Shown: positions 8,361 to 16,858 of the stretch, one piece after another
Position numbering within the stretch: the first letter of the stretch is position 1
Layout of the letters: every line of letters begins with the position of its first letter
Assembly (NCBI RefSeq): GCF_032586155.1
Contig: NZ_JAWHTC010000008.1
Span: 1-57,230 of the forward strand
Direction: 5' to 3'
Source: JAWHTC01 sp032586155
Lineage (GTDB): Bacteria > Pseudomonadota > Alphaproteobacteria > Rhodobacterales > Rhodobacteraceae
DNA: 57,230 nucleotides
Position numbers and translations under genes: made by a program
Notes under the pieces: model-generated
Databases searched by the model: none
Told to the model about the DNA's origin: nothing
Seen by the model: only the letters and a program-made list of their open reading frames with translations

Positions 8361-9161
8361 ATGTTCAACGGATGCGATGGCGCCGATTGCGAGGGTGATA
8401 CAATCGATACGGATATTCACTATGCCTGTTCGCGCAGGTTATGCACCTTTTTGCCCGAAGTACGTTCCGGCACCGGACCGCGTGCGCATCGCACGCTGCA
8501 TCTCAAGCGCGGTGAGCGGCTTGAGACGGCTGGCGACGGTTGCCTGCGGTTCTGGGTAATGGTGCGCGGCACGGCCGCGGTCTGCACAACCTTCCCCGAC
8601 GGGCGCCGTCAGATCACCGGCCTAGAGCGGGCCGGTGACACGATCTGTGGGCCGATGGCGGCGACCGAAACGCCAAGCTGGCTCGAAGCGATGGACGACT
8701 GCATTATTTGCGAGCTCGACTTTTCGCATCAAGCGGCAACGTTGCAGCGCGATCCGAAATTCCTTGATGCAATGTTCCGCGTCGTGCATCGGCGGCTTGA
8801 GGCTGCGTCGCGGCAACTGGCCACGCTGGGGCGCCTGGACAGCACCGAACGGGTAGTCCTTTTCCTTGCTGAAATGGCCCTCAAAGCGAATGCCAATGGG
8901 CCACAGACCAGGCCGGTGCGCCTGCCGATGTCGCGCGAGGATATTGCCGATTACCTTGGGCTGAATGCCGAAACCGTCAGCCGCATCATGGCGCGTTTGA
9001 AAAAATCGGGCATGTTCAAATTCCTGTCACCAACGGAATATGTCCTGACCGACCTGGATGCGGTGGAGCGCCGTTTGCCTATTCCGGTGCCGCGCCCGAT
9101 GCGCGACGTTTCGATCGGTGGCGGCGGCCACGAGGCGCATCTCAAAGAGGTGGGGGCATGA
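8361..9161 (+). CDS. Crp/Fnr-family transcriptional regulator
   Basis: A 266-residue regulator with a cyclic-nucleotide-binding-type sensor domain (residues ~40-165) and a C-terminal winged helix. In MSREDIADYLGLNAETVSRI the E..SR residues match the FNR recognition helix. The first 120 residues hold nine cysteines (5, 10, 23, 28, 61, 75, 96, 114, 117). Their spacing is not that of E. coli FNR, so an Fe-S cluster is possible but unproven; a haem/NO-sensing DNR-like mode is an alternative. The C-terminus carries an extra ~25-residue tail. The stop overlaps the ccmF start, indicating one operon. An FNR-type site lies upstream. Confidence 0.85.
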   Translation: MFNGCDGADCEGDTIDTDIHYACSRRLCTFLPEVRSGTGPRAHRTLHLKRGERLETAGDGCLRFWVMVRGTAAVCTTFPDGRRQITGLERAGDTICGPMAATETPSWLEAMDDCIICELDFSHQAATLQRDPKFLDAMFRVVHRRLEAASRQLATLGRLDSTERVVLFLAEMALKANANGPQTRPVRLPMSREDIADYLGLNAETVSRIMARLKKSGMFKFLSPTEYVLTDLDAVERRLPIPVPRPMRDVSIGGGGHEAHLKEVGA

Positions 9162-11140
9162 TGATCACGGAACTTGGCCACTTAGCGTTGTGGCTGGCGC
9201 TGGCGGCGGCGTTGGTGCAATCGGTGGTGCCGCTCTGGGGTGCTCGTTCAGCGTCGGCCTCGGCGATGCGGGTGGCGGATACGGCGGCGCAAGTCCAGTT
9301 CATTGCGGCGGCGGCGGCTTTTGCGGCACTGACCTACGCCTATGTCGGCTCGGATTTTTCGCTTCGCAACGTGGCGCTCAATTCCCATTCGACCAAGCCG
9401 ATGCTCTACAAGATCACCGGCGTCTGGGCCAACCACGAAGGCTCGATGCTTCTTTGGGTGCTGATGCTGGCGCTGTTTGGCGTGCTGATCTCGGTCTTTG
9501 GCCGGATGATCCCGGTGGTGATGCGCTCGACCGTGCTGTCGGTGCAGGCGATGATCGGGGTGGGTTTTTACCTCTTTCTAGTGCTGACCTCGAACCCGTT
9601 TACCCGGATGGCCCCGGTGCCGATGGACGGGCAGGGGATGAACCCGCTGTTGCAGGACCCGGGCGTCGCCTTCCACCCGCCGCTGCTCTACCTGGGATAT
9701 GTCGGCTTCTCGACGGCCTTTTCCTTTGCCGTTGCCGCGTTGATCACCGGCCGGGTTGATCCCGCATGGGCCCGCTGGATGCGGCCCTGGGTGCTAATTG
9801 CATGGTCCGGTCTGACCGCCGGCATCGCGCTGGGCTCGTGGTGGGCTTATTATGAACTGGGCTGGGGCGGGTTCTGGTTCTGGGACCCGGTGGAAAACGC
9901 CAGCTTCATGCCCTGGCTGATTGGCACCGCGCTGCTGCATTCCGCCATCGTTGTTGAAAAACGCAATGCGCTGTTGAAGTGGACCATCCTGCTGGCGATC
10001 CTGACCTTCTCGCTGTCCTTGATCGGAACATTCCTGGTTCGTTCGGGCATCCTCAGTTCCGTCCACGCCTTTGCCGTCGACCCGGCCCGTGGTGCCTTTA
10101 TCCTGCTGCTTCTGTGCATTTACATCGGCGGGGCGTTGACGCTCTTCGCTTGGCGCGCCTCACAGATCAACGAAGGCGGCGTTTTTGCCCTCTGGTCACG
10201 AGAAAGCGGTCTCTTGCTTAACAACGCGCTTCTCAGCGTCGCCACCGGTGTCGTCTTTGTCGGCACACTTTATCCGTTGGTGCTGGAGCTGATCACCGGT
10301 GACAAAATCACGGTCGGCGCGCCCTATTTCAACCAGACCTTCCTGCCGATCTTTGGTTTGACCATGCTGGCCGCCGGGATCGGCCCCTTCCTGTCTTGGA
10401 AACGCGCCCGTAAATCGAACGTGCTGCGCCGGGCATTTGTCACGACCGTCGCTTCGGCCATCATCACTGCCGGTATCGCGCTGATCTGGGGGCTTTACGA
10501 ATTGCTCGGCCTCGTGGGCATCTATGTCGCCACCTGGCTGGCGGTTGCCACCTTGCAAGACCTCGGCGCCCGCGCCGGTCTGCCCAATGTCGGCGCCACC
10601 ACCGCCCTGCGCCGGATCATCGGCCTGCCACGCTCGGCATGGGGGCTGTATTTCGGCCATATCGGCCTGGCCATTGCCGCCGCAGGCGTGGTCGCCGTGT
10701 CGGTTTGGAAGGCCGAGGCGATCCGCTCGGTGCAACCGGGCGAGGGCCTCAAGGTCGGCGGCTATGTTTTCACACTGCACGAGATCGAGAACACCACCGG
10801 CGCCAATTTCCAGACCTCTATTGCCAAGGTCACTGTCACCCATAACGACAAGCCGGTAACCGAGCTTTACCCCGAACGCCGCTGGTACCCGGTTGAACGC
10901 AAACCCTCGACCGAGGCGGGTATCCGCTCGCTTTGGCATGGTGACCTTTATGCGGTGCTGGGCGACCCGGACGGGCGCGGCGGCTATGTCGTGCGCTATT
11001 ACTATAACCCCGGTGTGCCGTGGATGTGGCTGGGTGGTGTTCTGATTTCGCTCTCGGCTCTCATATCGCTCACCGATCGACGGCTCAGGATCGGCGCGCC
11101 CAAACGCGCCCGCCGCGCCGCGTTTCAGGCGGCAGAGTAG
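9158..11140 (+). CDS. ccmF: Cytochrome c-type biogenesis protein CcmF/NrfE (haem lyase)
   Basis: A 660-residue polytopic inner-membrane protein of normal CcmF length. The WWD haem-handling motif is visible (WWAYYELGWGGFWFWDPVEN near residue 230), with many hydrophobic segments and a large periplasmic domain before the last helix (MWLGGVLISLSALISL). CcmF ligates haem delivered by CcmE to apocytochromes. The start overlaps the regulator stop; a second ATG follows immediately at 9161. No ccmE, ccmA-D or ccmG gene is near. The F-H-I set therefore resembles NrfEFG-like dedicated ligation modules rather than a complete system I operon. Confidence 0.95.
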   Translation: MMITELGHLALWLALAAALVQSVVPLWGARSASASAMRVADTAAQVQFIAAAAAFAALTYAYVGSDFSLRNVALNSHSTKPMLYKITGVWANHEGSMLLWVLMLALFGVLISVFGRMIPVVMRSTVLSVQAMIGVGFYLFLVLTSNPFTRMAPVPMDGQGMNPLLQDPGVAFHPPLLYLGYVGFSTAFSFAVAALITGRVDPAWARWMRPWVLIAWSGLTAGIALGSWWAYYELGWGGFWFWDPVENASFMPWLIGTALLHSAIVVEKRNALLKWTILLAILTFSLSLIGTFLVRSGILSSVHAFAVDPARGAFILLLLCIYIGGALTLFAWRASQINEGGVFALWSRESGLLLNNALLSVATGVVFVGTLYPLVLELITGDKITVGAPYFNQTFLPIFGLTMLAAGIGPFLSWKRARKSNVLRRAFVTTVASAIITAGIALIWGLYELLGLVGIYVATWLAVATLQDLGARAGLPNVGATTALRRIIGLPRSAWGLYFGHIGLAIAAAGVVAVSVWKAEAIRSVQPGEGLKVGGYVFTLHEIENTTGANFQTSIAKVTVTHNDKPVTELYPERRWYPVERKPSTEAGIRSLWHGDLYAVLGDPDGRGGYVVRYYYNPGVPWMWLGGVLISLSALISLTDRRLRIGAPKRARRAAFQAAE

Positions 11141-11149
11141 GGGGCAGGC

Positions 11150-11605
11150 ATGCGCATTCTTTTGATCCTCACCTTCTGGCTGGCCTCCACCCTGTCCGTG
11201 ATGGCCATAGGGGCGGATGAAATGTTCGCTGACCCGGCGGAAGAGGCCCGGGCGCGCGAAATCGGACGACAGTTGCGCTGCCTTGTCTGTCAAAACCAGT
11301 CGATCTTCGACAGCAATGCCGCACTGGCCAAGGACCTGCGTGTTGTTGTGCGTGAACGGATGGAGGCAGGGGATGAGGACGGCGCGGTGCTTGACTATAT
11401 CGCCTCAAAATACGGCGACTATGTGCTGTTGAACCCGCGTGTACGTGGCGCGACCATCGTCCTCTGGGCTGCGCCATTGGGCCTGTTGGTCTTCGCTATC
11501 GGCACGGTGATGCTCTATCACCGCCGCCGTCTTGCAACCCGATCCCCGGAAAAGTTGACCGAAGCCGAGCGTGAAGAAGCGCGCCGGCTGCTGGCCAAGG
11601 AGTGA
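11150..11605 (+). CDS. ccmH: Cytochrome c maturation protein CcmH/CycL
   Basis: A 151-residue membrane-anchored thiol protein with an N-terminal signal sequence, the CcmH motif LRCLVCQNQ near residue 45, a C-terminal transmembrane segment (IVLWAAPLGLLVFAIG) and a basic cytoplasmic tail. It keeps apocytochrome CxxCH cysteines reduced for haem attachment with CcmF. It starts nine bases after ccmF and ends five bases before ccmI, so the genes form one operon. Confidence 0.95.
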   Translation: MRILLILTFWLASTLSVMAIGADEMFADPAEEARAREIGRQLRCLVCQNQSIFDSNAALAKDLRVVVRERMEAGDEDGAVLDYIASKYGDYVLLNPRVRGATIVLWAAPLGLLVFAIGTVMLYHRRRLATRSPEKLTEAEREEARRLLAKE

Positions 11606-11609
11606 GCCT

Positions 11610-13043
11610 ATGCTGTTCTGGTCCATTGTCCTGCTGATTGCCCTGATTGCCGGGCTGTGGTTGGCGCAACCTTTCCTGCGCCGGGGCGTGGTCGAAGTGA
11701 ACGACAGCGACAGCGCCATTTCGGTTTATCGCGACCAGATGGATGAGATTGACCGAGATCTTGCCACCGGTCTGATCGGCGAAGAGGAACGCGACGCTGC
11801 GATGCGAGAGATCGAACGCCGTGCATTAGGCGCCGCCCGCCACATGGATGGCGGCTTTACCGTGTCGCACCGTTCGCTGCCCGTGACCGGCGCCCTGGTG
11901 GCGGTCTGTGTGGCTGTGGCGCTGGGCGGCTATGCTTTGACCGGCGCGCCGGGGACCAAGGACCAGCCTTTGGCTGCGCGCAAGATGGAGGTTCTGTCAC
12001 AGCGCGCCAAGGCGGGTGATACCAATGCTCAAATTGCCCTGATGATTGAAAAGACCAAGGACAACCCCGACAGTTTTGAGGATTGGTGGATGCTTGCCAC
12101 TTCCTATAGCTCCCTGGGCGATCACGCATCGGCGGTCGAGGCCTATCGCAAGGCCGCAGAACTCGGCGGTGATCAACCCGCCGTGCAATCGGCCTATGCC
12201 GAGGCCATGGTCATGGCCAACGGCAACAAGGTACCACCCGCCGCACGTCTGATTTTCGAGCAGGTGCTCAATCGCGGACCCGACGTGCGGGCGCGCTATT
12301 ACCTGGCCTTGCAAAAGGCACAGTCGCAGAATTTTCAGGCCGCGCTCGACGACTGGACCGCGCTGGCCCGCGACAGCGTACCGGATGCGCCCTGGATGCC
12401 GATGGTGCGGCGTGACATCGTCAATATGGCGCGGTTCTTGAAGGTAGAGGTGACCGACTACCTGCCCGAAGCCACGCCGGAAGAGATTGCCAAATCTGGT
12501 GGGCAGGGGCTGTTGTCCCCTGCCGATTCTTCCACGCGGATTGCCAAGCTGCGCGCCGGGCTGGCGGAGGAACCGCATAACTACAAGGCTTCGATCGAAC
12601 TTGCGACGCTGCTGGCTCAGGGCGGAGATGATACCGCCGCCGTGGCTGTGCTGAACGATGCACGGCAAAGTTATGCCGCCGCGCCTTTTGTGCTGGATAA
12701 AATCGAACAGGCCGCGCGGGCGACCGGTTTGGATATGCTCGACGGCAACGTAAATCCGGCGGTCTCCGGGCCGACCCACGAAGATGTTGTGGCGGCGCAG
12801 GGCATGACAGCGCAAGAAACCGATGAGATGGTGGACGGCATGGTTGCGGGGTTGGCCGCCAAGCTGGAAGAGAACCCCGACAACCCCGATGGCTGGGTCA
12901 TGCTGGTGCGCTCTTACGCGGTGATGGGGCATCCGGACAAAGCACGCGCGGCGTTGGATCGGGCCACGGCCTTTTACGCCGGAAATGCCGAGGTTCTGAC
13001 GCGGCTCGAGGCGCAGGCCAGGGCGATGATCGGTGCCGATTAG
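11610..13043 (+). CDS. ccmI: Cytochrome c maturation protein CcmI/CycH (TPR)
   Basis: A 477-residue protein with an N-terminal membrane anchor, the CcmI coiled region (SVYRDQMDEIDRDLATGLI), a second membrane segment near residue 90-110, and a long periplasmic tetratricopeptide part. TPR-like units include the stretch beginning DSFEDWWMLATSYSSLGDH and another beginning NPDGWVMLVRSYAVMGHP. CcmI/CycH chaperones apocytochromes to the CcmF/H ligase. The start at 11610 follows AAGGAG at good spacing. It is the last gene of the regulator-ccmFHI run. Confidence 0.9.
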   Translation: MLFWSIVLLIALIAGLWLAQPFLRRGVVEVNDSDSAISVYRDQMDEIDRDLATGLIGEEERDAAMREIERRALGAARHMDGGFTVSHRSLPVTGALVAVCVAVALGGYALTGAPGTKDQPLAARKMEVLSQRAKAGDTNAQIALMIEKTKDNPDSFEDWWMLATSYSSLGDHASAVEAYRKAAELGGDQPAVQSAYAEAMVMANGNKVPPAARLIFEQVLNRGPDVRARYYLALQKAQSQNFQAALDDWTALARDSVPDAPWMPMVRRDIVNMARFLKVEVTDYLPEATPEEIAKSGGQGLLSPADSSTRIAKLRAGLAEEPHNYKASIELATLLAQGGDDTAAVAVLNDARQSYAAAPFVLDKIEQAARATGLDMLDGNVNPAVSGPTHEDVVAAQGMTAQETDEMVDGMVAGLAAKLEENPDNPDGWVMLVRSYAVMGHPDKARAALDRATAFYAGNAEVLTRLEAQARAMIGAD

Positions 13044-13461
13044 GGCATTTTTAGCTTTTCCAAGAGGCCGGCCCGGATTGATGCCATTACTCTCGCAGTA
13101 ATGCGGGTGTCGCTTTTTTCTGGTAAAGTGACGCAAGCATGGAGCCAGTTAAGATTGGATGTTAGGGCCAGTACAGAAGGGTCAGCTTGGGGCGCCCGAC
13201 GCCGTTGCTGTTGGAAAAACAGCGTAACACTCTGAAATTCAGTTGTGAATGGCAATTGGGTTGGTCAGGCCGGCCGTAGTGATCTTGTGCGTTTTCTTGG
13301 GGTTGGGAGTCAAAAAAAACATTGATCGGCCCGGTCAAATACCTACGCTTCCACGTGGACCCTGTCTCGGTACGCGTTGCGAAGCCGTTACAGGGTATAA
13401 AGTGGCAGCAAAGCCACGCGTTAAGTACCGGACGAAAGTCCGTCTGACATGGGAGACTATA
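13044..13461. other. Intergenic region upstream of tauA
   Basis: A 418-base stretch without a supportable gene. It contains a CATTACT/AGTAATG hairpin (13085-13103), with a T-run ten bases further on, that may end ccmI transcription. It also holds a small GCTGTT/AACAGC hairpin (about 13206-13222) and the tauA leader. A long in-frame upstream extension of tauA is open but lacks a signal sequence and a ribosome site, so it is not counted as coding. No clear regulator box was recognised. Confidence 0.5.
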
Positions 13462-14457
13462 ATGACACTTAAATCCAAGATTCTTGGAGCCGCTGCGGCG
13501 CTCGCGGTTCTGGCCCCCTCGGCCCAGGCCGCTGACGAGATCACCGTGGCCTACTTCCTCGAATGGCCGATGCCGTTTGAATATGCCAAGCAAATGGGCA
13601 CCTATGACGAGGCGCTGGGCGTCAAGGTCAACTGGGTCAGCTTTGAGTCGGGTGTGAAAATGTCCGCCGCCATGGCCTCGGGCGATGTGCACCTCAGCGT
13701 TAGCCAGGGCCTTCCGCCCTTCGTGGTTGCCACCTCGGCCGGGCAGGATCTGCAAATCCTTGATGTTGCCGTGTCCTACGCCGACAACGACAACTGCGTT
13801 GTCCGCTCGGAGCTTGAAATCGACAAAACCAACGCCGGTGAACTGGCTGGCAAGAAGGTTGCGGTGCCGCTGGGTACTGCCGCACACTATGGCTTCCTCA
13901 AGCAGATGAGCCATTTCGGTGTGGACGTGGGCAGCATGGACGTTGTCGACATGGATCCGCCGGACGCTGCTGCTGCCATCGCTCAGGGCTCGATCGACAT
14001 GTTCTGTGGCTGGGGCGGTTCGCTGCGCCGCGCGCTCGAGCATGGCAACGTGCTTCTGACCGGTGACGAGAAAACCGAGCTGGGTATCCTGGTGTTCGAC
14101 GTGACCTCGGGCCCGGCAGGCTGGGTTGCAGAAAACGGCGACCTGGTCACCAAGTTCCTCAAAGTGACGGCAGATGCCAACGCGATGTGGGCCGATGAAG
14201 CCAACCGCGCCAAGATGCTGCCGGTGATCGCCAAGGATGCGGGCATGGACGAAGACGCAACCATGTCGACCATCTCGACCTTCTCCTTCCCGACTGTCGA
14301 AGAGCAGCTGGGCGCAGGTTGGCTGGGCGGCAACGCACAGACCTTCATGAAGGGCGTGGCCGACGTGTTCGTTGAAGCCAAAAGCATCGACAGCGCGCTC
14401 GACAGCTATGACGGCGCGGTCAACACCGGCCCGCTGGCTGCCGCAGGCGGCATGTAA
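13462..14457 (+). CDS. tauA: Taurine ABC transporter, periplasmic binding protein TauA
   Basis: A 331-residue exported binding protein with a signal peptide of ~22 residues ending PSAQA-ADEITV. The start at 13462 follows GGGAG. The mature protein has the SsuA/TauA/NMT1 fold, with VAYFLEWPMPFEYAK at the N-terminus and the ligand-region WGGSLRR. It is followed by the ATPase and permease genes of the same class. Taurine is the usual substrate of this subtype in marine roseobacters, but other sulfonates or small amines cannot be excluded. A strong hairpin after the stop may protect its message relative to tauBC. Confidence 0.85.
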   Translation: MTLKSKILGAAAALAVLAPSAQAADEITVAYFLEWPMPFEYAKQMGTYDEALGVKVNWVSFESGVKMSAAMASGDVHLSVSQGLPPFVVATSAGQDLQILDVAVSYADNDNCVVRSELEIDKTNAGELAGKKVAVPLGTAAHYGFLKQMSHFGVDVGSMDVVDMDPPDAAAAIAQGSIDMFCGWGGSLRRALEHGNVLLTGDEKTELGILVFDVTSGPAGWVAENGDLVTKFLKVTADANAMWADEANRAKMLPVIAKDAGMDEDATMSTISTFSFPTVEEQLGAGWLGGNAQTFMKGVADVFVEAKSIDSALDSYDGAVNTGPLAAAGGM

Positions 14458-14469
14458 GACCTAAACCCG

Positions 14470-14497
14470 TGCGCGGCCCGGAGTTCCGGGCCGCGCA
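14470..14497 (+). terminator. Perfect hairpin between tauA and tauB
   Basis: A 13-base perfect inverted repeat (TGCGCGGCCCGGA / TCCGGGCCGCGCA) separated by GT lies 12 bases after the tauA stop. No T-run follows. Such hairpins after binding-protein genes commonly stabilise the upstream message or attenuate downstream expression, which is the likely role here. Confidence 0.65.
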
Positions 14498-14604
14498 AAT
14501 TCCGTATCCGCTCTTCCGTCCAATCCGACGGTCTCGCAAGGCGCACACGCAAGGGCGCAAAGAGCGGCCAGCGCAAAGCAACAGATAACTAGGAAAGGCA
14601 GGCC

Positions 14605-15411
14605 ATGTCAGGACTGTCCATCGAAAACATTTCGATGCGTTTCGATCTGCCCAATGGCAGCTCGGTTCAGGCGCTGAAAGATGTGTCTCTGCATCTCAAA
14701 GAAGGCGAATTGATGAGCGTTCTCGGCCCTTCGGGCTGTGGCAAGACCACGCTTCTCAATATCGTGGCCGGGTTCCTGGCCCCCACCGAAGGCCAGGTGG
14801 TGATGAACGGGCATGTTTGCATGGGGCCCGATGCCGAACGCGGTATGGTGTTCCAGCAAGGCGCATTGTTTGAATGGATGGACGTGCGCGAAAACGTCAG
14901 CTTCGGTCCCCGGATGAAGGGCCAGAAAGAAGCGCAATGGGCGGAACATGTCGATCACCTGCTCGACGTCACCGGCCTTGGCGACTTCAAGGACAAGGCG
15001 ATTTACGAACTGTCGGGCGGCATGCAGCAGCGTGTGGCATTGGCGCGTTGCCTGGCCAACGACCCCGATGTGATCCTTATGGATGAACCGCTGGGTGCGC
15101 TGGACGCGTTGACCCGCGAGAAGATGCAGGGTCTGGTGCTGAAACTCTGGAAAGAGACCGGCAAAACCATCATCCTGATCACACACTCGGTGGAAGAGGC
15201 GCTATTGCTCGGCGAACGTCTGCTGGTTATGGCACCGCGCCCCGGGCGCATTCACAAGGAATACCGTTTGCCCTTCGCCGACCTGGGCGTTGGGGCCGAC
15301 CTGCGCGAGGTCAAGAAGCACCCCGACTATGGTCCGACTCGCGAGGAAATCCTGGAAATGATCTGGGACATGGAAGAGGAAATCATGGGACGCACGGAGG
15401 ACGCACAATGA
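14605..15411 (+). CDS. tauB: Taurine ABC transporter, ATP-binding protein TauB
   Basis: A 268-residue nitrate/sulfonate/taurine-class ABC ATPase. Walker A GPSGCGKTT, the Q-loop FQQGALFEW, signature LSGGMQQRVALAR, Walker B VILMDEPLGALD and the switch His in ITHSVEEA are all present. Downstream residues form the usual C-terminal extension. AGGAAAGGC precedes the ATG. The stop overlaps the permease start by ATGA, so coupling is likely. Confidence 0.92.
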   Translation: MSGLSIENISMRFDLPNGSSVQALKDVSLHLKEGELMSVLGPSGCGKTTLLNIVAGFLAPTEGQVVMNGHVCMGPDAERGMVFQQGALFEWMDVRENVSFGPRMKGQKEAQWAEHVDHLLDVTGLGDFKDKAIYELSGGMQQRVALARCLANDPDVILMDEPLGALDALTREKMQGLVLKLWKETGKTIILITHSVEEALLLGERLLVMAPRPGRIHKEYRLPFADLGVGADLREVKKHPDYGPTREEILEMIWDMEEEIMGRTEDAQ

Positions 15412-16682
15412 CCGGGTTCATCATTCTTCTCGTCTATATCGCGATTTTCGTCGGGTCGTTCCTGCTGATCCGGTTTCTGGTGCATCGCGCGACCAACGAT
15501 TACACCTCGCTCAAGACGGTGACCTTTGGCGACGAAAGCGCGGTGGTGTCTAATCGCTGGGCCAGCGTGATATCAGTGGTCACGATCTTCCTGATCTGGG
15601 GTGCCTTTACCGGTTCGAAATTCGTGCCCGGGTTCTTGCAGGCACCTTCGCCATTTGTCGGCGAAACCTCGTTTGTCTACACGCTGGACGATGGCAACGG
15701 TAATCGCGACGACGCGACCGTCCATGTCAAGGTGTTCAACTTTGGTGAGGACGTGGTCAAGTTCAAGGTCGAGCCGGGCGACGGCATCGCCAAGGACGAC
15801 GCCGTCGCCATGACGGCTTCACGCACACAGACGGTTTTGTTCGACAAGAACGATGAGGCCAAACGCAAGGCCGGGGCATCCGTTGTCGCCATCGAGGGTG
15901 ATCCGATTTCGCCCGGTACCGTCGTCACCAACGACAAGGGCCGTTTTACCCTGACCGACAAGGGCGCGATCAGCTTTACACCGCCCAAGGGGCTGCAAAT
16001 GGACCCGGTTTACCTACCTCCTCCCGAGGCCGTGGTAGAACGGGTGGTCGAGATCGGCAGCGAAGGCTATCGTGGCTCCACCCTGGCGGTTCACCTGGGC
16101 TATTCGCTGTTCCGTGTGATCGCGGGATTCATCGCCGGGGCTCTGGTGGGCATTCCGTTGGGCTATGCCATGGGGCTGAACGGCTGGTTCCGTGGCTGGT
16201 TTGACCCGATTGTCGAGTTCATGCGGCCCGTGCCCCCGCTGGCGTTGATCCCGCTGATCATCATCTGGTTCGGCATCGGCGAGGTGGGCAAGATCATCCT
16301 GCTGTTCCTGGCCGCGCTGTGGATCATGGCGATTGCCGCACGTTCGGGCGTGTCAGGCGTGAATATCTCGAAGGTGCACGCGGCCTATTCGCTGGGGGCG
16401 AGCAAGTGGCAGATCATGCGCCACGTGATCGTGCCCAACTCCCTGCCGGAAATCTTCACCGGGGCCCGTGTCGCGATGGGGGTCTGCTGGGGTACGGTTG
16501 TGGCCGCCGAACTCGTGGCTGCGTCCGAGGGCGCAGGCATGATGATCATGGTGGCATCCAAGTTCACCCTGACCGACATCGTTCTGATGGGGATCATTCT
16601 CATCGGTGTGATCGGCTTTGGTATCGACATCCTGATGCGCAAGGCCGAGAATATCCTGGTTCCGTGGAAGGGCAAGCACTGA
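15408..16682 (+). CDS. tauC: Taurine ABC transporter permease TauC with a cadherin/VCBS-like insertion
   Basis: A 424-residue permease, longer than the ~250-280 residues usual for TauC/SsuC. Residues ~1-72 contain two hydrophobic segments. Residues ~85-200 are an inserted soluble region beginning GETSFVYTLDDGNGNRDDAT, which resembles cadherin-like/VCBS beta-sandwich repeats. The normal permease resumes at LPPPEAVVERVVEI, with later transmembrane segments and the ABC coupling region around ARSGVSGVNISKVHAAYSLG. The junctions are in frame and the gene ends at a clean terminator, so this is a natural long form rather than an error. Membrane topology of the insert (periplasmic or cytoplasmic) cannot be fixed by eye. 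Confidence 0.9.
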   Translation: MTGFIILLVYIAIFVGSFLLIRFLVHRATNDYTSLKTVTFGDESAVVSNRWASVISVVTIFLIWGAFTGSKFVPGFLQAPSPFVGETSFVYTLDDGNGNRDDATVHVKVFNFGEDVVKFKVEPGDGIAKDDAVAMTASRTQTVLFDKNDEAKRKAGASVVAIEGDPISPGTVVTNDKGRFTLTDKGAISFTPPKGLQMDPVYLPPPEAVVERVVEIGSEGYRGSTLAVHLGYSLFRVIAGFIAGALVGIPLGYAMGLNGWFRGWFDPIVEFMRPVPPLALIPLIIIWFGIGEVGKIILLFLAALWIMAIAARSGVSGVNISKVHAAYSLGASKWQIMRHVIVPNSLPEIFTGARVAMGVCWGTVVAAELVAASEGAGMMIMVASKFTLTDIVLMGIILIGVIGFGIDILMRKAENILVPWKGKH

Positions 16683-16710
16683 CGCCTGACCGCAGGTCCT
16701 GAAATGAAAC

Positions 16711-16740
16711 GCGCCGGGCCTTTGGGTCCGGCGTTTTCTT
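16711..16740 (+). terminator. Rho-independent terminator after tauC
   Basis: CGCCGGGCC-TTTG-GGTCCGGCG forms a nine-pair stem (one G-U) followed by TTTTCTT, 29 bases after the tauC stop. Confidence 0.85.
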
Positions 16741-16789
16741 TCGTGGAGTGGTGCCAAAGGTTTCGAATTGGCTGCGCCAATCCGACCGT

Positions 16790-16842
16790 CTGGGGGGCCA
16801 GCCCCCCAGACCCCCCGAGGTATTTTTGGTCAGATGAAGAGA
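16790..16842 (+). repeat. Intergenic GC-rich repeat element, copy 2
   Basis: The perfect palindrome CTGGGGGG-CCAG-CCCCCCAG (16790-16809) is followed by ACCCCCCGAGG, TATTTTTGGTCAGATG and AAGAG. The same order is found inverted at 23452-23503 and degraded near 118-175. It sits between the convergent tauC and sulfotransferase genes. I recall similar elements as abundant in Rhodobacteraceae intergenic regions; that is memory, not a search result. Confidence 0.75.
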
Positions 16843-16858
16843 AATATGCCTGGGCGCG

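Noticed and set aside
13249..13461. N-terminal extension of TauA
   Set aside because: The extension has no signal peptide or ribosome site; the ATG at 13462 has both.
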